Shown in pieces: positions 23,947 to 32,104 of a stretch of DNA of 36,324 nt. The translations under genes and the position numbers were made by a program. Numbering within the stretch: position 1 is the stretch's first letter; each line of letters begins with the position of its first letter. Location: positions 1 through 36,324 of the forward strand of contig JAATFV010000160.1 of the NCBI GenBank assembly GCA_015655015.1. Direction: 5' to 3'. Origin of the DNA: Chitinophagales bacterium (GTDB lineage Bacteria; Bacteroidota; Bacteroidia; Chitinophagales; Chitinophagaceae). Under the pieces are notes generated by a model. That model worked only from the letters and a program-made list of their open reading frames with translations, was not told the DNA's origin and made no database searches.

Positions 23947-24723
23947 TCATCCCTCGCCATTCAATATTTCTGCAATATGTTTCACCCGGGTCTTGCTTTT
24001 CTGCCTTTTCAGGATCCCATCCAGGTGCATCAGGCAGCTCATATCGGCGCTGGTGATGTATTCCGCCCCATGGTGCAAGTGATCGGCCACCCGATCTTTC
24101 CCCATCTTGACCGATATAGCCTCTTCCGCCACACAAAAAGTACCGCCAAAACCACAACATTCATCCTTGCGGTCCAGCTCTACCAGCTCGATCCCCTGCA
24201 CCATCTTCAGAAGGTGCTCCGGCTTGGAGAAAGGAGGCGCTACCAGCTCGGACATCTGGGATAATTTCAACCCTCTCTGACCATGGCAGCTCTGATGAAC
24301 GCCCACTTTATGGGAAAATTTCGCGTCGATATTTTCTACCTTCAGAACATCTGTCAGGAACTCCACCAGCTCATATATTTTCCTCCGGATGGGAATAGCA
24401 GGATCGGAGGAAACCGCAGCCGGTGATCCATGCCCCCCCTGTTCGTGTGAATCCTCCGTATGTAAATGTTCTTTAATATGCAGCACGCAGCTCCCCGAAG
24501 GACAAACAATATAATCGAACTCCTGGAAATTTTTAACGAACAATTCATTGCTCCCCTTCGTGAGATGCTCAAACCCTGAATTAGCCATTGGCTGGCCACA
24601 ACAGGTCTGGCCGGCGGGATAGACGACCTCGCAGCCGTATTTTTCCAATAATTGTAAGGTAGCGATACCCACCTGTGGATAAAACTGGTCGACATAACAG
24701 GGAATGAACAGGCCTACTCTCAT
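23947..24723 (-). CDS. lutA: LutA, Fe-S oxidoreductase subunit (CCG domains)
   Basis: The 258-residue protein contains two cysteine-rich CCG repeats: FIPCYVD with QTCCGQPMAN and CPSGSC in the first half, and HQSCHGQRG with ECCGFGGTFC in the second. These match the (S)-2-hydroxy-acid oxidase Fe-S subunit family and LutA. Residues about 89-109 (His/Gly/Ser/Ala-rich) are an insert relative to the usual family length of about 240. It is the first gene of the lut trio and starts 50 bp after the rhaB stop, with a strong terminator in that gap. In this context it oxidises the L-lactate made by RhaEW. Confidence 0.95.
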   Translation of the reverse strand: MRVGLFIPCYVDQFYPQVGIATLQLLEKYGCEVVYPAGQTCCGQPMANSGFEHLTKGSNELFVKNFQEFDYIVCPSGSCVLHIKEHLHTEDSHEQGGHGSPAAVSSDPAIPIRRKIYELVEFLTDVLKVENIDAKFSHKVGVHQSCHGQRGLKLSQMSELVAPPFSKPEHLLKMVQGIELVELDRKDECCGFGGTFCVAEEAISVKMGKDRVADHLHHGAEYITSADMSCLMHLDGILKRQKSKTRVKHIAEILNGEG

Positions 24724-24749
24724 AAATATTAAATATAACTTAACGCAGT

Positions 24750-24779
24750 AAAAAAATAGCTTAAAGCTGCAAGCTATTT
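24750..24779 (-). terminator. Intrinsic terminator between rhaB and lutA
   Basis: On the minus strand a perfect 9-bp stem AAATAGCTT / AAGCTATTT closes an 8-base loop and is followed by a run of T that includes the last stem bases (7 in all). The rhaB stop codon lies inside the stem. Read-through or a separate promoter is needed to express the lut genes; a weak -7-like TATATTTA lies just before lutA. Confidence 0.7.
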
Positions 24780-26126
24780 ATAATATTTCAATTCAATGAT
24801 GTCTCCCGGCAGAGATCGGGTATTCCAGTGAGAATGGATAGCCAGAGCGGCGCCCATGGCAGTCGCCTGGGGAATGGAAGCGGCATATACCTCGATATGC
24901 GGCACGGCGGCAGCCAGCAGGTGCATATACACCTGGTTCCTTCCGAACCCGCCATCCACGAAGATCCTTTTCACCTCGGTCCCCTCTAAGACCAGCTGCG
25001 TGCTGGCGATCTGCTGTTCCATGATGTCCATAAGCAGGCGATGATAAGCCTGCTCATAACTATCGAAGGCCTCCAGGGACCTTTGTGAGAATACAGAGGC
25101 AGTCACCAGCCCGTCAGAAACCAAAATTCCCTCATCCTGTAAGCGTAAAAAGGACACGATATCCGGGTCGAATGAAATAGTCGCAGCATAACCGGCAGCC
25201 TTATGAAAATGGGCAGCCAGCCGCTTAACCTGCTGTTCATGCTCGTAACCGGCAAAAAGGCGGGAAGCTTTTACCGGCCGGCCCAGGTAGCTCATGTAAC
25301 ACAAACAGTCTTTTTGCAGCTCCGCCACCGTCAGCGGGGACTTATTAAAAGGATTCATGCTGATACACCAGGTTCCGGTGGAGATGAGGACGAACGGTTC
25401 CTGGAAACTCTCCAGGTATGGGATCATGGCGGCAGAACTATCGTGCAGGCCAATGCCAACCGGCAGATCGCCCACCGGCACCACGCTGAACGAAGGCAGT
25501 ACAGGCGCCAGCTTATCCATTATCCCCTCCCGGTACACCCATTCATGATAATGGTTCTGGGCAAAATTCCAGAGATTGGTATGACAGCCGATGCTCGTGA
25601 TATCCGAACAGGCCTTCCCCGTCAACAGGAAGCTCAGGTATTGCGGCAGGTGCAAAGAATACCGGATCCTCCCGAACAATTCCGGCTGCTCCTCCTTTAT
25701 CCGGTAAAGCTGCATCCCCGAATTCAGGCTGCCCAGCACCGGAGAGGCTGTCAGCATAGAGAAAGTCACCTCCCCGCCATAACTCTCATAGAACTTCGCT
25801 TTCAGCTCAGCCGGATAAGGCTTAAGATAACTATACAGGGGAGCTATCGGGACCTCCTCCGCCCCGATATGAACGAAACTGGCCCCATAAGCCGAAAAAT
25901 TGACCGCCCGGATATCAAAATCAGTCAACCGGAGCAATTCCTGAAAAGAAGACAATACCCAATCGGTCAGCTTATCCAGGTCTTCGCAGGCTTCCCCTTC
26001 ATCATCCTTCGCCTCGGGGAAAGAAACCGTCTGTTCCCATACGATCTTATAATGTTCGTCGAAAAGGAAGAGCTTTTTATTCGTCTTCCCGGTATCGAAT
26101 ATGGCTATAACAGGGGTAGCAGACAT
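24774..26126 (-). CDS. rhaB: Rhamnulokinase, FGGY carbohydrate kinase
   Basis: The 450-residue kinase begins at the ATG at 26126 (a TTG at 26135 is the only earlier choice). It has the FGGY N-terminal phosphate-binding motif (FDTGKTNKKLFLFDE), AVNFSAYGASFV, an ISTGTWCISMNPF ATP-domain motif, and IFVDGGFGRNQVYMHLLAA near the C-terminus. It phosphorylates a ketose on the terminal carbon. The neighbours rhaI, rhaM, rhaEW and rhaT define the substrate as L-rhamnulose; on sequence alone fuculose would also be possible. It ends in the terminator that separates it from lutA. Expression is expected as part of the rhamnose operon. Confidence 0.9.
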   Translation of the reverse strand: MSATPVIAIFDTGKTNKKLFLFDEHYKIVWEQTVSFPEAKDDEGEACEDLDKLTDWVLSSFQELLRLTDFDIRAVNFSAYGASFVHIGAEEVPIAPLYSYLKPYPAELKAKFYESYGGEVTFSMLTASPVLGSLNSGMQLYRIKEEQPELFGRIRYSLHLPQYLSFLLTGKACSDITSIGCHTNLWNFAQNHYHEWVYREGIMDKLAPVLPSFSVVPVGDLPVGIGLHDSSAAMIPYLESFQEPFVLISTGTWCISMNPFNKSPLTVAELQKDCLCYMSYLGRPVKASRLFAGYEHEQQVKRLAAHFHKAAGYAATISFDPDIVSFLRLQDEGILVSDGLVTASVFSQRSLEAFDSYEQAYHRLLMDIMEQQIASTQLVLEGTEVKRIFVDGGFGRNQVYMHLLAAAVPHIEVYAASIPQATAMGAALAIHSHWNTRSLPGDIIELKYYK

Positions 26127-26206
26127 AATTGACAATTGAAATCGTTAATCTCATTTCCAGGCAATCCGATAGTCATGCCTGGCTGTACGTACGTATCGGA
26201 ACGCCG

Positions 26207-26254
26207 ACGCAGGGCCTATACCCGGTCAGGCCAACGCAGGGCCTACAACCCGGT
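26207..26254. repeat. Imperfect tandem repeat (period 27 bp) at the end of rhaI
   Basis: ACGCAGGGCCTATACCCGGT (26207-26226) is repeated as the near-identical 21-base segment at 26234-26254 (one substitution and one added base). The second copy contains the rhaI stop codon, so the last codons of rhaI have been duplicated into the 116-bp gap before rhaB. A perfect palindrome TACGTACGTA lies beside it at 26186-26195. Confidence 0.7.
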
Positions 26255-27517
26255 AGCTACTGTTTTAGCCCCTCTTTCCTTGATCAGATGGCTCCGCACC
26301 TTCTCGCTCCGGTACAACGCCAGGGGATCCAGCGCCCCGCCGGCCCGCAAACGGGCTTCCGCCGCCAGCGCCCGCAGGTCGCTCCGGAAACTAAACTGCA
26401 GGACTTCCTGCGCAGCCACCGTGTCATTGGACAGCTGCGCCTCCGTCAGCTTCTTCCTGTCTACGATCAGGGCCTGCGCATAGGTCAGCATGATGGCTTC
26501 CACCGACTGGAGCAGATCCTCCAGGGGATCTTTCACATTGTGGGAAGCGTCGATCATCCAGCCCAGGTCTTTGGTATGATCCATACCACGGGCATCCATC
26601 CCTTCCACCAGCTCATTAAAGATAAGGAATAGCTGGTAAGGCTTGATGCTCCCTACAGTGAGATCGTCATCCCCATATTTGGAATCATTGAAATGAAAAC
26701 CTCCCAGCTTCCCTTCCATCAATAACAAAGCAACGATCTGCTCGATATTCGCATTGGGCAAATGATGGCCCAGGTCTACGAGCGTATAGGCTTTGGGCCC
26801 CAGCTTGGACGTATAGAGCAGGGATTGTCCCCAATCTCCCACCGTGGTGGAATAAAAGTTGGGTTCGAAGGCTTTGTATTCGACGAATATTTTCCAGTCG
26901 GCAGGAAGAGCGGCATAGATCTCCTGCAGGCCCTCCAGCGTGTTCTGAAATGCCTTGCGGAAATTCAGCTGTCCCGGGAAACAGGAACCATCGGACAGCC
27001 ACACCGTTAGGGAATCTGACCCCAGCTCCACCCCATGACGGATCACTTCGATATTATGGTCGATCGCCTGTTGACGGGTCGCTTTGCTGACATGCTGCAG
27101 CGAACCGAATTTATAGCTATGAACCTGGCCTGGCTGGTCCTGGAAGGTATTGGAGTTCATCGCGTCGAAACGGAGGCCATGCTGGGCAGCCAGTGTTTTG
27201 ATAGCAGCGGCATTCTTTGGAATATCCCAGGGAATATGCAGCGAAATAGCCCCGCTGGAACGATTGAGGGCATGTAACAAACCGATATCTTCTATTTTTT
27301 CTTCCAGGTTGCGGGGCTCACCGCCACCGGAGAAACGCCCAAAACGTGTACCGCCCGTACCCAGCGCCCAGCTGGGAATGGCTACCTGGAAGTCAGCCAG
27401 TTTTTTGACAACGTTTTCAACGTCCGGAATACCGGCGGCGATAAAGTCAAACCGACGACGATGTTCTTTGAGCAAAGACTGATTATGCTGTTCGAGTATG
27501 TGCTTTTCTATTCGCAT
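26243..27517 (-). CDS. rhaI: L-rhamnose isomerase (RhaI type)
   Basis: The 424-residue TIM-barrel isomerase matches the RhaI subtype: FDFIAAGIPDVENVV near the N-terminus, AIPSWALGTGGTRFGRF, ISLHIPWDIP, a metal-site set with VEYKAFEP, YTLVDLGHHLPNANIEQIV and GGFHFNDSKYGDDDLT, and DLGWMIDASHNVKDPLE. It converts L-rhamnose to L-rhamnulose using divalent metal in the cytoplasm. The length fits the family. It lies between rhaM (59 bp gap) and rhaB (116 bp gap) and is clearly part of the rhamnose operon. The short C-terminus ends in a duplicated sequence. Confidence 0.95.
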   Translation of the reverse strand: MRIEKHILEQHNQSLLKEHRRRFDFIAAGIPDVENVVKKLADFQVAIPSWALGTGGTRFGRFSGGGEPRNLEEKIEDIGLLHALNRSSGAISLHIPWDIPKNAAAIKTLAAQHGLRFDAMNSNTFQDQPGQVHSYKFGSLQHVSKATRQQAIDHNIEVIRHGVELGSDSLTVWLSDGSCFPGQLNFRKAFQNTLEGLQEIYAALPADWKIFVEYKAFEPNFYSTTVGDWGQSLLYTSKLGPKAYTLVDLGHHLPNANIEQIVALLLMEGKLGGFHFNDSKYGDDDLTVGSIKPYQLFLIFNELVEGMDARGMDHTKDLGWMIDASHNVKDPLEDLLQSVEAIMLTYAQALIVDRKKLTEAQLSNDTVAAQEVLQFSFRSDLRALAAEARLRAGGALDPLALYRSEKVRSHLIKERGAKTVATGL

Positions 27518-27576
27518 GTCTTTTAATTTTAAAGGTCCCGGCCAGGAGACCGGTTTACGGCCATTATACCGGCCGG

Positions 27577-27891
27577 TTAAGGCATATAAAAAACTTCTTT
27601 CAACGGACGGGTCACCGGAGAATTATCCGGATGAGAATCCATGATGTCCTTCATCTGATCCCACCATTTCTGCATGACCGGATGACCGGGAAGCTGACCG
27701 CGCCGGTCCGGCTCCTCCACCACCATGTACGCAAATAACAGCAAGGTCTCTTCATCTAAAAATATCGAATATTCCGCAATACCAGCCTCCTTCAGCAGGG
27801 CTTGCAGTTCCGGCCAGATCGTCGCATGACGACGCCGGTATTCGGCTTCATACCCGGGGAAGAGCTTCATGGTAAAAGCGATTCTTGCCAT
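27577..27891 (-). CDS. rhaM: L-rhamnose mutarotase
   Basis: This 104-residue protein is the size of E. coli RhaM. It has AFTMKLFPGYEAEYRRRHA with IWPELQALLKEAGI after it, YSIFLDEETLLLFAYMVVE, and WWDQMKDIMDS near the C-terminus, the usual mutarotase signatures. The His in RRRHATIWPEL and the Trp pair are conserved in the family. It interconverts alpha- and beta-L-rhamnose so that the isomerase receives the right anomer. It is preceded by a 20-bp tandem repeat in the 83-bp gap after rhaEW. Confidence 0.96.
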   Translation of the reverse strand: MARIAFTMKLFPGYEAEYRRRHATIWPELQALLKEAGIAEYSIFLDEETLLLFAYMVVEEPDRRGQLPGHPVMQKWWDQMKDIMDSHPDNSPVTRPLKEVFYMP

Positions 27892-27895
27892 ATTG

Positions 27896-27935
27896 AGATC
27901 CTTTACTATTAATGAAGATCTTTTACAATTAATGC
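27896..27935. repeat. 20-bp tandem repeat directly upstream of rhaM
   Basis: AGATCCTTTACTATTAATGA is followed immediately by AGATCTTTTACAATTAATGC, 17 of 20 identical. The pair lies 5-44 bases upstream of the rhaM ATG in the transcript, where it duplicates the leader, so it may affect translation start or pausing. Confidence 0.75.
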
Positions 27936-27974
27936 CCCTTCACATCCCCCTTTAGGAAGGAAGGAGATCGGGGA

Positions 27975-30095
27975 TTATCTCACAAATGCCATCGCCACTC
28001 CTCCGTCCACATTCAGCACATTCCCCGTCGACTTATTCAGCAGACCGCCGGTGAGGGCAAAACACGCATTAGCGATGTCTTCCGGTAAAATGATCTCATT
28101 CAGCAAAGTCCTCTTCGCATAATAAGCCGGCAGTTCCTCTACCTTGACGCCATATGCTTTGGCGCGGCCTTCCGCCCAGGCTCCTGCCCAGATCTTACTA
28201 TCCGAGATGACGGCATCGGGATTCACCACATTCACCCGGATCCTGTCGGCGCCCAGCTCCGCCGCATTCAGCCGGCTGAGATGAAGCTGCGCCGCTTTCG
28301 CCGATCCGTAACCCGCATTATTCGGGCCCGATACCAATGCATTCTTGCTGACGATATTGATGACATCTCCGCCGATGGCTTGTTTACGCATGATCTCCAC
28401 ACCAGCCTGCGTCACCAGGAACTGCCCTTTCACCAGGACATCATATAACAGGTCCCAGTCTTTTTCCGTATGGTCTTCGATAGGCTTCGAAATGGACAGG
28501 CCGGCACAATTCACTACAATATCGACGCCTCCGAATGCCAGTGCGGCAGCCTGGTAAGTGTTGCGGATCGTAGCCGCATCCGTCACATCCAGGAGCTCCG
28601 CGACAAAACCATCCTTGCCGTATGTCTTCTGAAATTCTTCTTTCGCCGAGGCCAGGCGGGAGGCATCATTGTCATTAATGACGACACAGGCGCCTTCATC
28701 CGCGAACTTTTTGGCGATCGCTTTACCGATGCCTCCTGCGCTGCCCGTCACCAGGGCGATCCTCCCGGACAAAGCCTTCGGCTTAGGCATCCGCTGCAGC
28801 TTCGCCTCTTCCAGCAACCAGTATTCGATATTGAACGCTTCCTGCCGGGGCAGTGAAGTATAGGAAGAGATGGCCTCCGACCCTTTCATCACATTGATGG
28901 CATTGATATAGAATTCTGCCGCTACCCTGGCTGTCTGCTTGTCCTTCGAAAAAGTGAACATCCCTATTCCCGGATATAAGATCACGACAGGATTAGGGTC
29001 CCGCATGGCGGGGCTGTTGGGATGTTTGCAGGATTCATAATACTGCGCATACATTGCCCGGTAGCTTTCGAACTGCGGCGCCAGCTTTTCTTTTAGCTTT
29101 TTAACATCGCCCAGGTCTTCCGCCGTAGCAAGATCCAATACCAGCGGACTGATCTTGGTACGAAGAAAATGGTCCGGGCAGCTGGTTCCCATCGGGGCCA
29201 GACGGGCCAGATCATGAGAATCGATGAATTCCAATACGCGGTCATCATCCGTAAAATGGCCTAACATCTTCGCCTTCGAAGAGCAAAAACCTCTCAGAAC
29301 GGGAGCCAGCGCGGCAGCCCTCGTCAACCGTTCTTCTTTCGGTAACGCCTGTAACTTTGTCCCACCAAATACAGGACCTTTTTTACCGGTATGATCTTCC
29401 AGGTATTGTGCGCAGATCTCGATCACTTCGAGCGTGTTGATATAACTTTCGTAGGCGGTGTCACCCCAGGTAAAAAGCCCATGAGACCCCAGCATGATCC
29501 CCCGGATCCCGGGATTTTCATCCAGGTTTTGCTTTAATTTAAGGCCCAGGTCAAAGCCGGGACGCTGCCATTCCACCCACCCGATCTTACCGCCAAAGAG
29601 CTCCTGGGTGATCTTTTTCCCGTCCTTAGCGGCCGCAATGGCGATCGCTGCGTCAGGATGCAGGTGATCGATATGCGCAAAGGGAAGAAAGCCGTGCAAA
29701 GGAGTATCGATAGAAGGCGCTTTAGAGCTCAGATCATAAATACAGTGATTGAACAGCTCCACCATCTCATCTTCGTGCTCTATTCCCCGGTAGACATTCT
29801 TCAGGCTGAGCAGGCGATCGGTATACAAGGCTGCCAGGCCGCTGCGTTTCAGCGTGCCCAGGTCACCGCCCGATCCCTTTACCCACATGATCTCCGTCTG
29901 CTTGCCGGTGAGCGGGTCTTTAGCCATGGCCTTACAGGAAGTATTGCCGCCGCCATAATTCGTGAGACGGAGGTCAGCCCCCAGCAGGTTGGACCGGTAG
30001 ATTAATAAGGCCACTTCATCGCCGGCCAATGCGGCCGCTGCCTTTTCATCCCATAAATAGCTTACGTGCTTGAATTTCGTTGTTGTAACAGACAT
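27975..30095 (-). CDS. rhaEW: Bifunctional rhamnulose-1-phosphate aldolase / L-lactaldehyde dehydrogenase (RhaEW)
   Basis: The 706-residue protein is a fusion. Residues about 1-420 form a class II aldolase with LTNYGGGNTSCKA, a zinc-site region PLHGFLPFAHIDHLHPDA and GSHGLFTWGD. Residues about 445-706 form an SDR with TGSAGGIGKAIA, VNCAGLS, YGSAKAAQ (catalytic Tyr and Lys) and NVDGGVAMAFVR. It splits L-rhamnulose 1-phosphate into dihydroxyacetone phosphate and L-lactaldehyde, then oxidises the aldehyde to L-lactate with NAD. The same fusion is known as RhaEW in Bacillus and in Bacteroidota. It lies 16 bp after rhaT. The lactate product explains the lutABC genes at the end of the cluster. Confidence 0.95.
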   Translation of the reverse strand: MSVTTTKFKHVSYLWDEKAAAALAGDEVALLIYRSNLLGADLRLTNYGGGNTSCKAMAKDPLTGKQTEIMWVKGSGGDLGTLKRSGLAALYTDRLLSLKNVYRGIEHEDEMVELFNHCIYDLSSKAPSIDTPLHGFLPFAHIDHLHPDAAIAIAAAKDGKKITQELFGGKIGWVEWQRPGFDLGLKLKQNLDENPGIRGIMLGSHGLFTWGDTAYESYINTLEVIEICAQYLEDHTGKKGPVFGGTKLQALPKEERLTRAAALAPVLRGFCSSKAKMLGHFTDDDRVLEFIDSHDLARLAPMGTSCPDHFLRTKISPLVLDLATAEDLGDVKKLKEKLAPQFESYRAMYAQYYESCKHPNSPAMRDPNPVVILYPGIGMFTFSKDKQTARVAAEFYINAINVMKGSEAISSYTSLPRQEAFNIEYWLLEEAKLQRMPKPKALSGRIALVTGSAGGIGKAIAKKFADEGACVVINDNDASRLASAKEEFQKTYGKDGFVAELLDVTDAATIRNTYQAAALAFGGVDIVVNCAGLSISKPIEDHTEKDWDLLYDVLVKGQFLVTQAGVEIMRKQAIGGDVINIVSKNALVSGPNNAGYGSAKAAQLHLSRLNAAELGADRIRVNVVNPDAVISDSKIWAGAWAEGRAKAYGVKVEELPAYYAKRTLLNEIILPEDIANACFALTGGLLNKSTGNVLNVDGGVAMAFVR

Positions 30096-30111
30096 ATGCT
30101 TTGCTTTAAAT

Positions 30112-31191
30112 TCATTTTAATGAATTACCATACCCTACCAGCAATACCGACAGGAAAATGGTAATAATCCCCAGCGTAATGGTGATCCTTGTTTTGCTGC
30201 TCACCCCCTTCCATTCCTTCAGGGCCACACCCCATAAATTAGCGACGAGGATGATGAAGGCCATATGCAGGATCCAGGAGCTGGCGCCATTGCCCAGCCT
30301 GCTCTCGCCCATTCCATAAAAGAAGAATTGCAGGAACCAGATCGTGCCGGCCAGCGCCGCAAAAAAATAGTTGCGGGTCAGCGGGGTCTTCTTATTCGTA
30401 TAATCGCCAAAGGTCCGGTTGCGTGTATTCAGGAGCATGCACCAGATAAAGTTGGTCGTGAGCCCCCCCCATAACAATACGACATACGTAACATTGTTCT
30501 GGTAGAGAAATTCCGTCGCAGCCTGCGGGTGCGCTTGCTTCCAGAACTGATTGGCCACTTCCGCCATGGGCGTTCCGGCTTCTATTCCGTAGTTAAAACA
30601 GGCGCTGAGAATACCCGAAATTGTACATACGACCAGCCCTTTCACCAGGTTGAATTCCTTGATGCTCTCTTTTTTCTTTTCTTCCGGCAGCTCCTTTTCT
30701 TTCAGGACCCCTGCCCTCCCACAGATATAGATGCCCAGCAGGCAGAGCACCACACCGGCTAATGCGACACGTCCCCAGGAAGTGGTAAGCAATTCATGAA
30801 AGGTCGTTTTACCCGGCGTAGGAACAATATTGTAATAGATAGAAGGCACCAGGGCCCCAAAAGCGGAAGTAAAACCCAGGAGCACGGAGTTGCCCAGCGA
30901 CATACCCAGGTAACGCATCCCCAGCCCATACATCAGGCCGCCGATGCCCCAGAGGATACCCCAGAAATAGGTCCACCAGAAAGTTGATGCGGTAGCCCCG
31001 GAAATGATCTCCGTAAAATGAGGTACGGTAATATAAGCAGCCAGAGGTGGAATGATCAGCCAGGAGAACAGACCGCCGACGATCCAGTAACTTTCCCAGG
31101 CCCAGTCCCTCACCTTTTTAAACGGGATATAAAAGCTGCCGGAAGCGAAACCGCCGATAAAATGAAAGATGATACCAAATATTACTTGCAT
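30112..31191 (-). CDS. rhaT: L-rhamnose-proton symporter
   Basis: The 359-residue inner-membrane protein has about ten hydrophobic segments and RhaT signatures: GIIFHFIGGFASGSFYIPFK at the N-terminus, FSWLIIPPLAAY, GGLMYGLGMRYLGMSLGNSV, ISGILSACFNYG and YFFAALAGTIWFLQFFFYGM. It imports L-rhamnose with protons. It is the first gene of the operon. A promoter-like box lies at 31241-31248, giving a leader of about 45 bases. The length is slightly longer than E. coli RhaT (344), with a Lys/Glu-rich cytoplasmic loop in the middle (KEKELPEEKKKESIKE). Confidence 0.96.
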   Translation of the reverse strand: MQVIFGIIFHFIGGFASGSFYIPFKKVRDWAWESYWIVGGLFSWLIIPPLAAYITVPHFTEIISGATASTFWWTYFWGILWGIGGLMYGLGMRYLGMSLGNSVLLGFTSAFGALVPSIYYNIVPTPGKTTFHELLTTSWGRVALAGVVLCLLGIYICGRAGVLKEKELPEEKKKESIKEFNLVKGLVVCTISGILSACFNYGIEAGTPMAEVANQFWKQAHPQAATEFLYQNNVTYVVLLWGGLTTNFIWCMLLNTRNRTFGDYTNKKTPLTRNYFFAALAGTIWFLQFFFYGMGESRLGNGASSWILHMAFIILVANLWGVALKEWKGVSSKTRITITLGIITIFLSVLLVGYGNSLK

Positions 31192-31223
31192 GGGCTAGAG
31201 ATTTTCAATATGGCTGCAAAATA

Positions 31224-31248
31224 CCTGTTGTACAGGGAGCCAAATTTA
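31224..31248 (-). promoter_or_regulatory. Candidate rhamnose operon promoter and operator
   Basis: On the minus strand TAAATTTG (31241-31248) matches the -7 pattern TAnnTTTG. Immediately downstream, over the expected transcription start, CCTGT-TGT-ACAGG (31224-31236) is a perfect inverted repeat that could be an operator. No good -33 element is visible, so the call is tentative. Confidence 0.4.
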
Positions 31249-31384
31249 AATCGGAAAGCCCATTGAGCCGTCATGCACTGTCATGGTGAAGGGAAATCGC
31301 ATTACACGGCTAATTCTGCCGTCAGTGAAGGCAAAATTACAATTCTCACAATCTATGCCGGGGAATAATGGACAATGAACGCAA

Positions 31385-31407
31385 TTGCGCAGTCACCAAC
31401 TGCGCAA
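31385..31407. other. Strong stem-loop upstream of the rhamnose operon
   Basis: TTGCGCAGT and ACTGCGCAA form a perfect 9-bp stem with loop CACCA. No U-run follows on either side. It closely resembles the neighbouring terminator hairpin at 31441-31461 in size and loop borders. Confidence 0.55.
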
Positions 31408-31433
31408 ATACGAATTATCCGTAGGCTGTCCAC

Positions 31434-31461
31434 AAAAAAATGGCCAGTCGGTAACTGGCCA
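31434..31461 (-). terminator. Intrinsic terminator of the DUF4136-like lipoprotein gene
   Basis: On the minus strand TGGCCAGT and ACTGGCCA form a perfect 8-bp stem with a 5-base loop, followed by seven T. It begins 8 bases after the stop codon of the gene that ends at 31470. Confidence 0.85.
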
Positions 31462-31469
31462 ATTGGAAC

Positions 31470-32069
31470 CTAAAGTAAAAAACCTTCTTTTTTCATCTTA
31501 TCATACACCGCCTTGCTCACATCTTTAAATAATTCGCCCCGGCCCGGGGGATTGATCGTACTTGTATTCCCGCTCCATATCAGCTTATCACGCTTCAGTG
31601 AATATACGTTCACTTCAACATTATAGACCTTGTCCGTCGTATAATACCCCGGATCATAAAACCCTGACCAGGAATACCCCCAGTAACCTCTCCATCTTCC
31701 ATAATATACCGGATAATTTCCCGGAACATAACGGGTGTCCTTGTCCACATTTAACAGCCGCATCACCACAATGCCATCATATCCCTCGCTTTTCAGCTTC
31801 CCGTTATAAAACTCTTCATTCTCTTTAAGCTCCCCCTCTCCTAATTGCTTGTACGACTGCACCGCTTTGCCGGGAAACATAGCGGCCATATCATCCTCGA
31901 CCTGTCTCCTCACCGCCTGGTTTTTCAATAATGCCGCAACGACAAATTTGTGTATTTCGGCCGTATTCACCGTTACATCAGGATCCCGCCAGCTATTAAC
32001 GATTTTCGTGCCCGGGCTGCAGGCGGCCAGTAAAATTACCAACAAGGCAATGGAAATTTGCTTTTTCAT
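31470..32069 (-). CDS. DUF4136-like lipoprotein
   Basis: The 199-residue protein has a lipoprotein signal peptide (MKKQISIALLVILLAAC, lipobox LAAC, Cys17). The mature part has IVNSWRDPDV, a domain with GYDGIVVMRLLNVD, a Tyr/Trp/Gly-rich segment (YYGRWRGYWGYSWSGFYDPG) and the end VYSLKRDKLIWSGNTST with KAVYDKMKKEGFL. These fit the DUF4136 family of exported lipoproteins with unknown function, though I am less sure of the family than of the lipoprotein call. It ends in a strong terminator and starts 35 bp before the end of no other gene in its direction: the NTF2-like gene lies 35 bp downstream on the map and is upstream in transcription, so co-transcription is possible. Confidence 0.75.
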   Translation of the reverse strand: MKKQISIALLVILLAACSPGTKIVNSWRDPDVTVNTAEIHKFVVAALLKNQAVRRQVEDDMAAMFPGKAVQSYKQLGEGELKENEEFYNGKLKSEGYDGIVVMRLLNVDKDTRYVPGNYPVYYGRWRGYWGYSWSGFYDPGYYTTDKVYNVEVNVYSLKRDKLIWSGNTSTINPPGRGELFKDVSKAVYDKMKKEGFLL

Positions 32070-32104
32070 AACTGTAGATGAGTTAATTAATGACTAAGAA
32101 TTGT

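Noticed and set aside
25203..26132. Plus-strand open frame of 309 codons
   Set aside because: It is antisense to rhaB over its full length and has no recognisable motif; the rhaB frame has clear FGGY kinase motifs.
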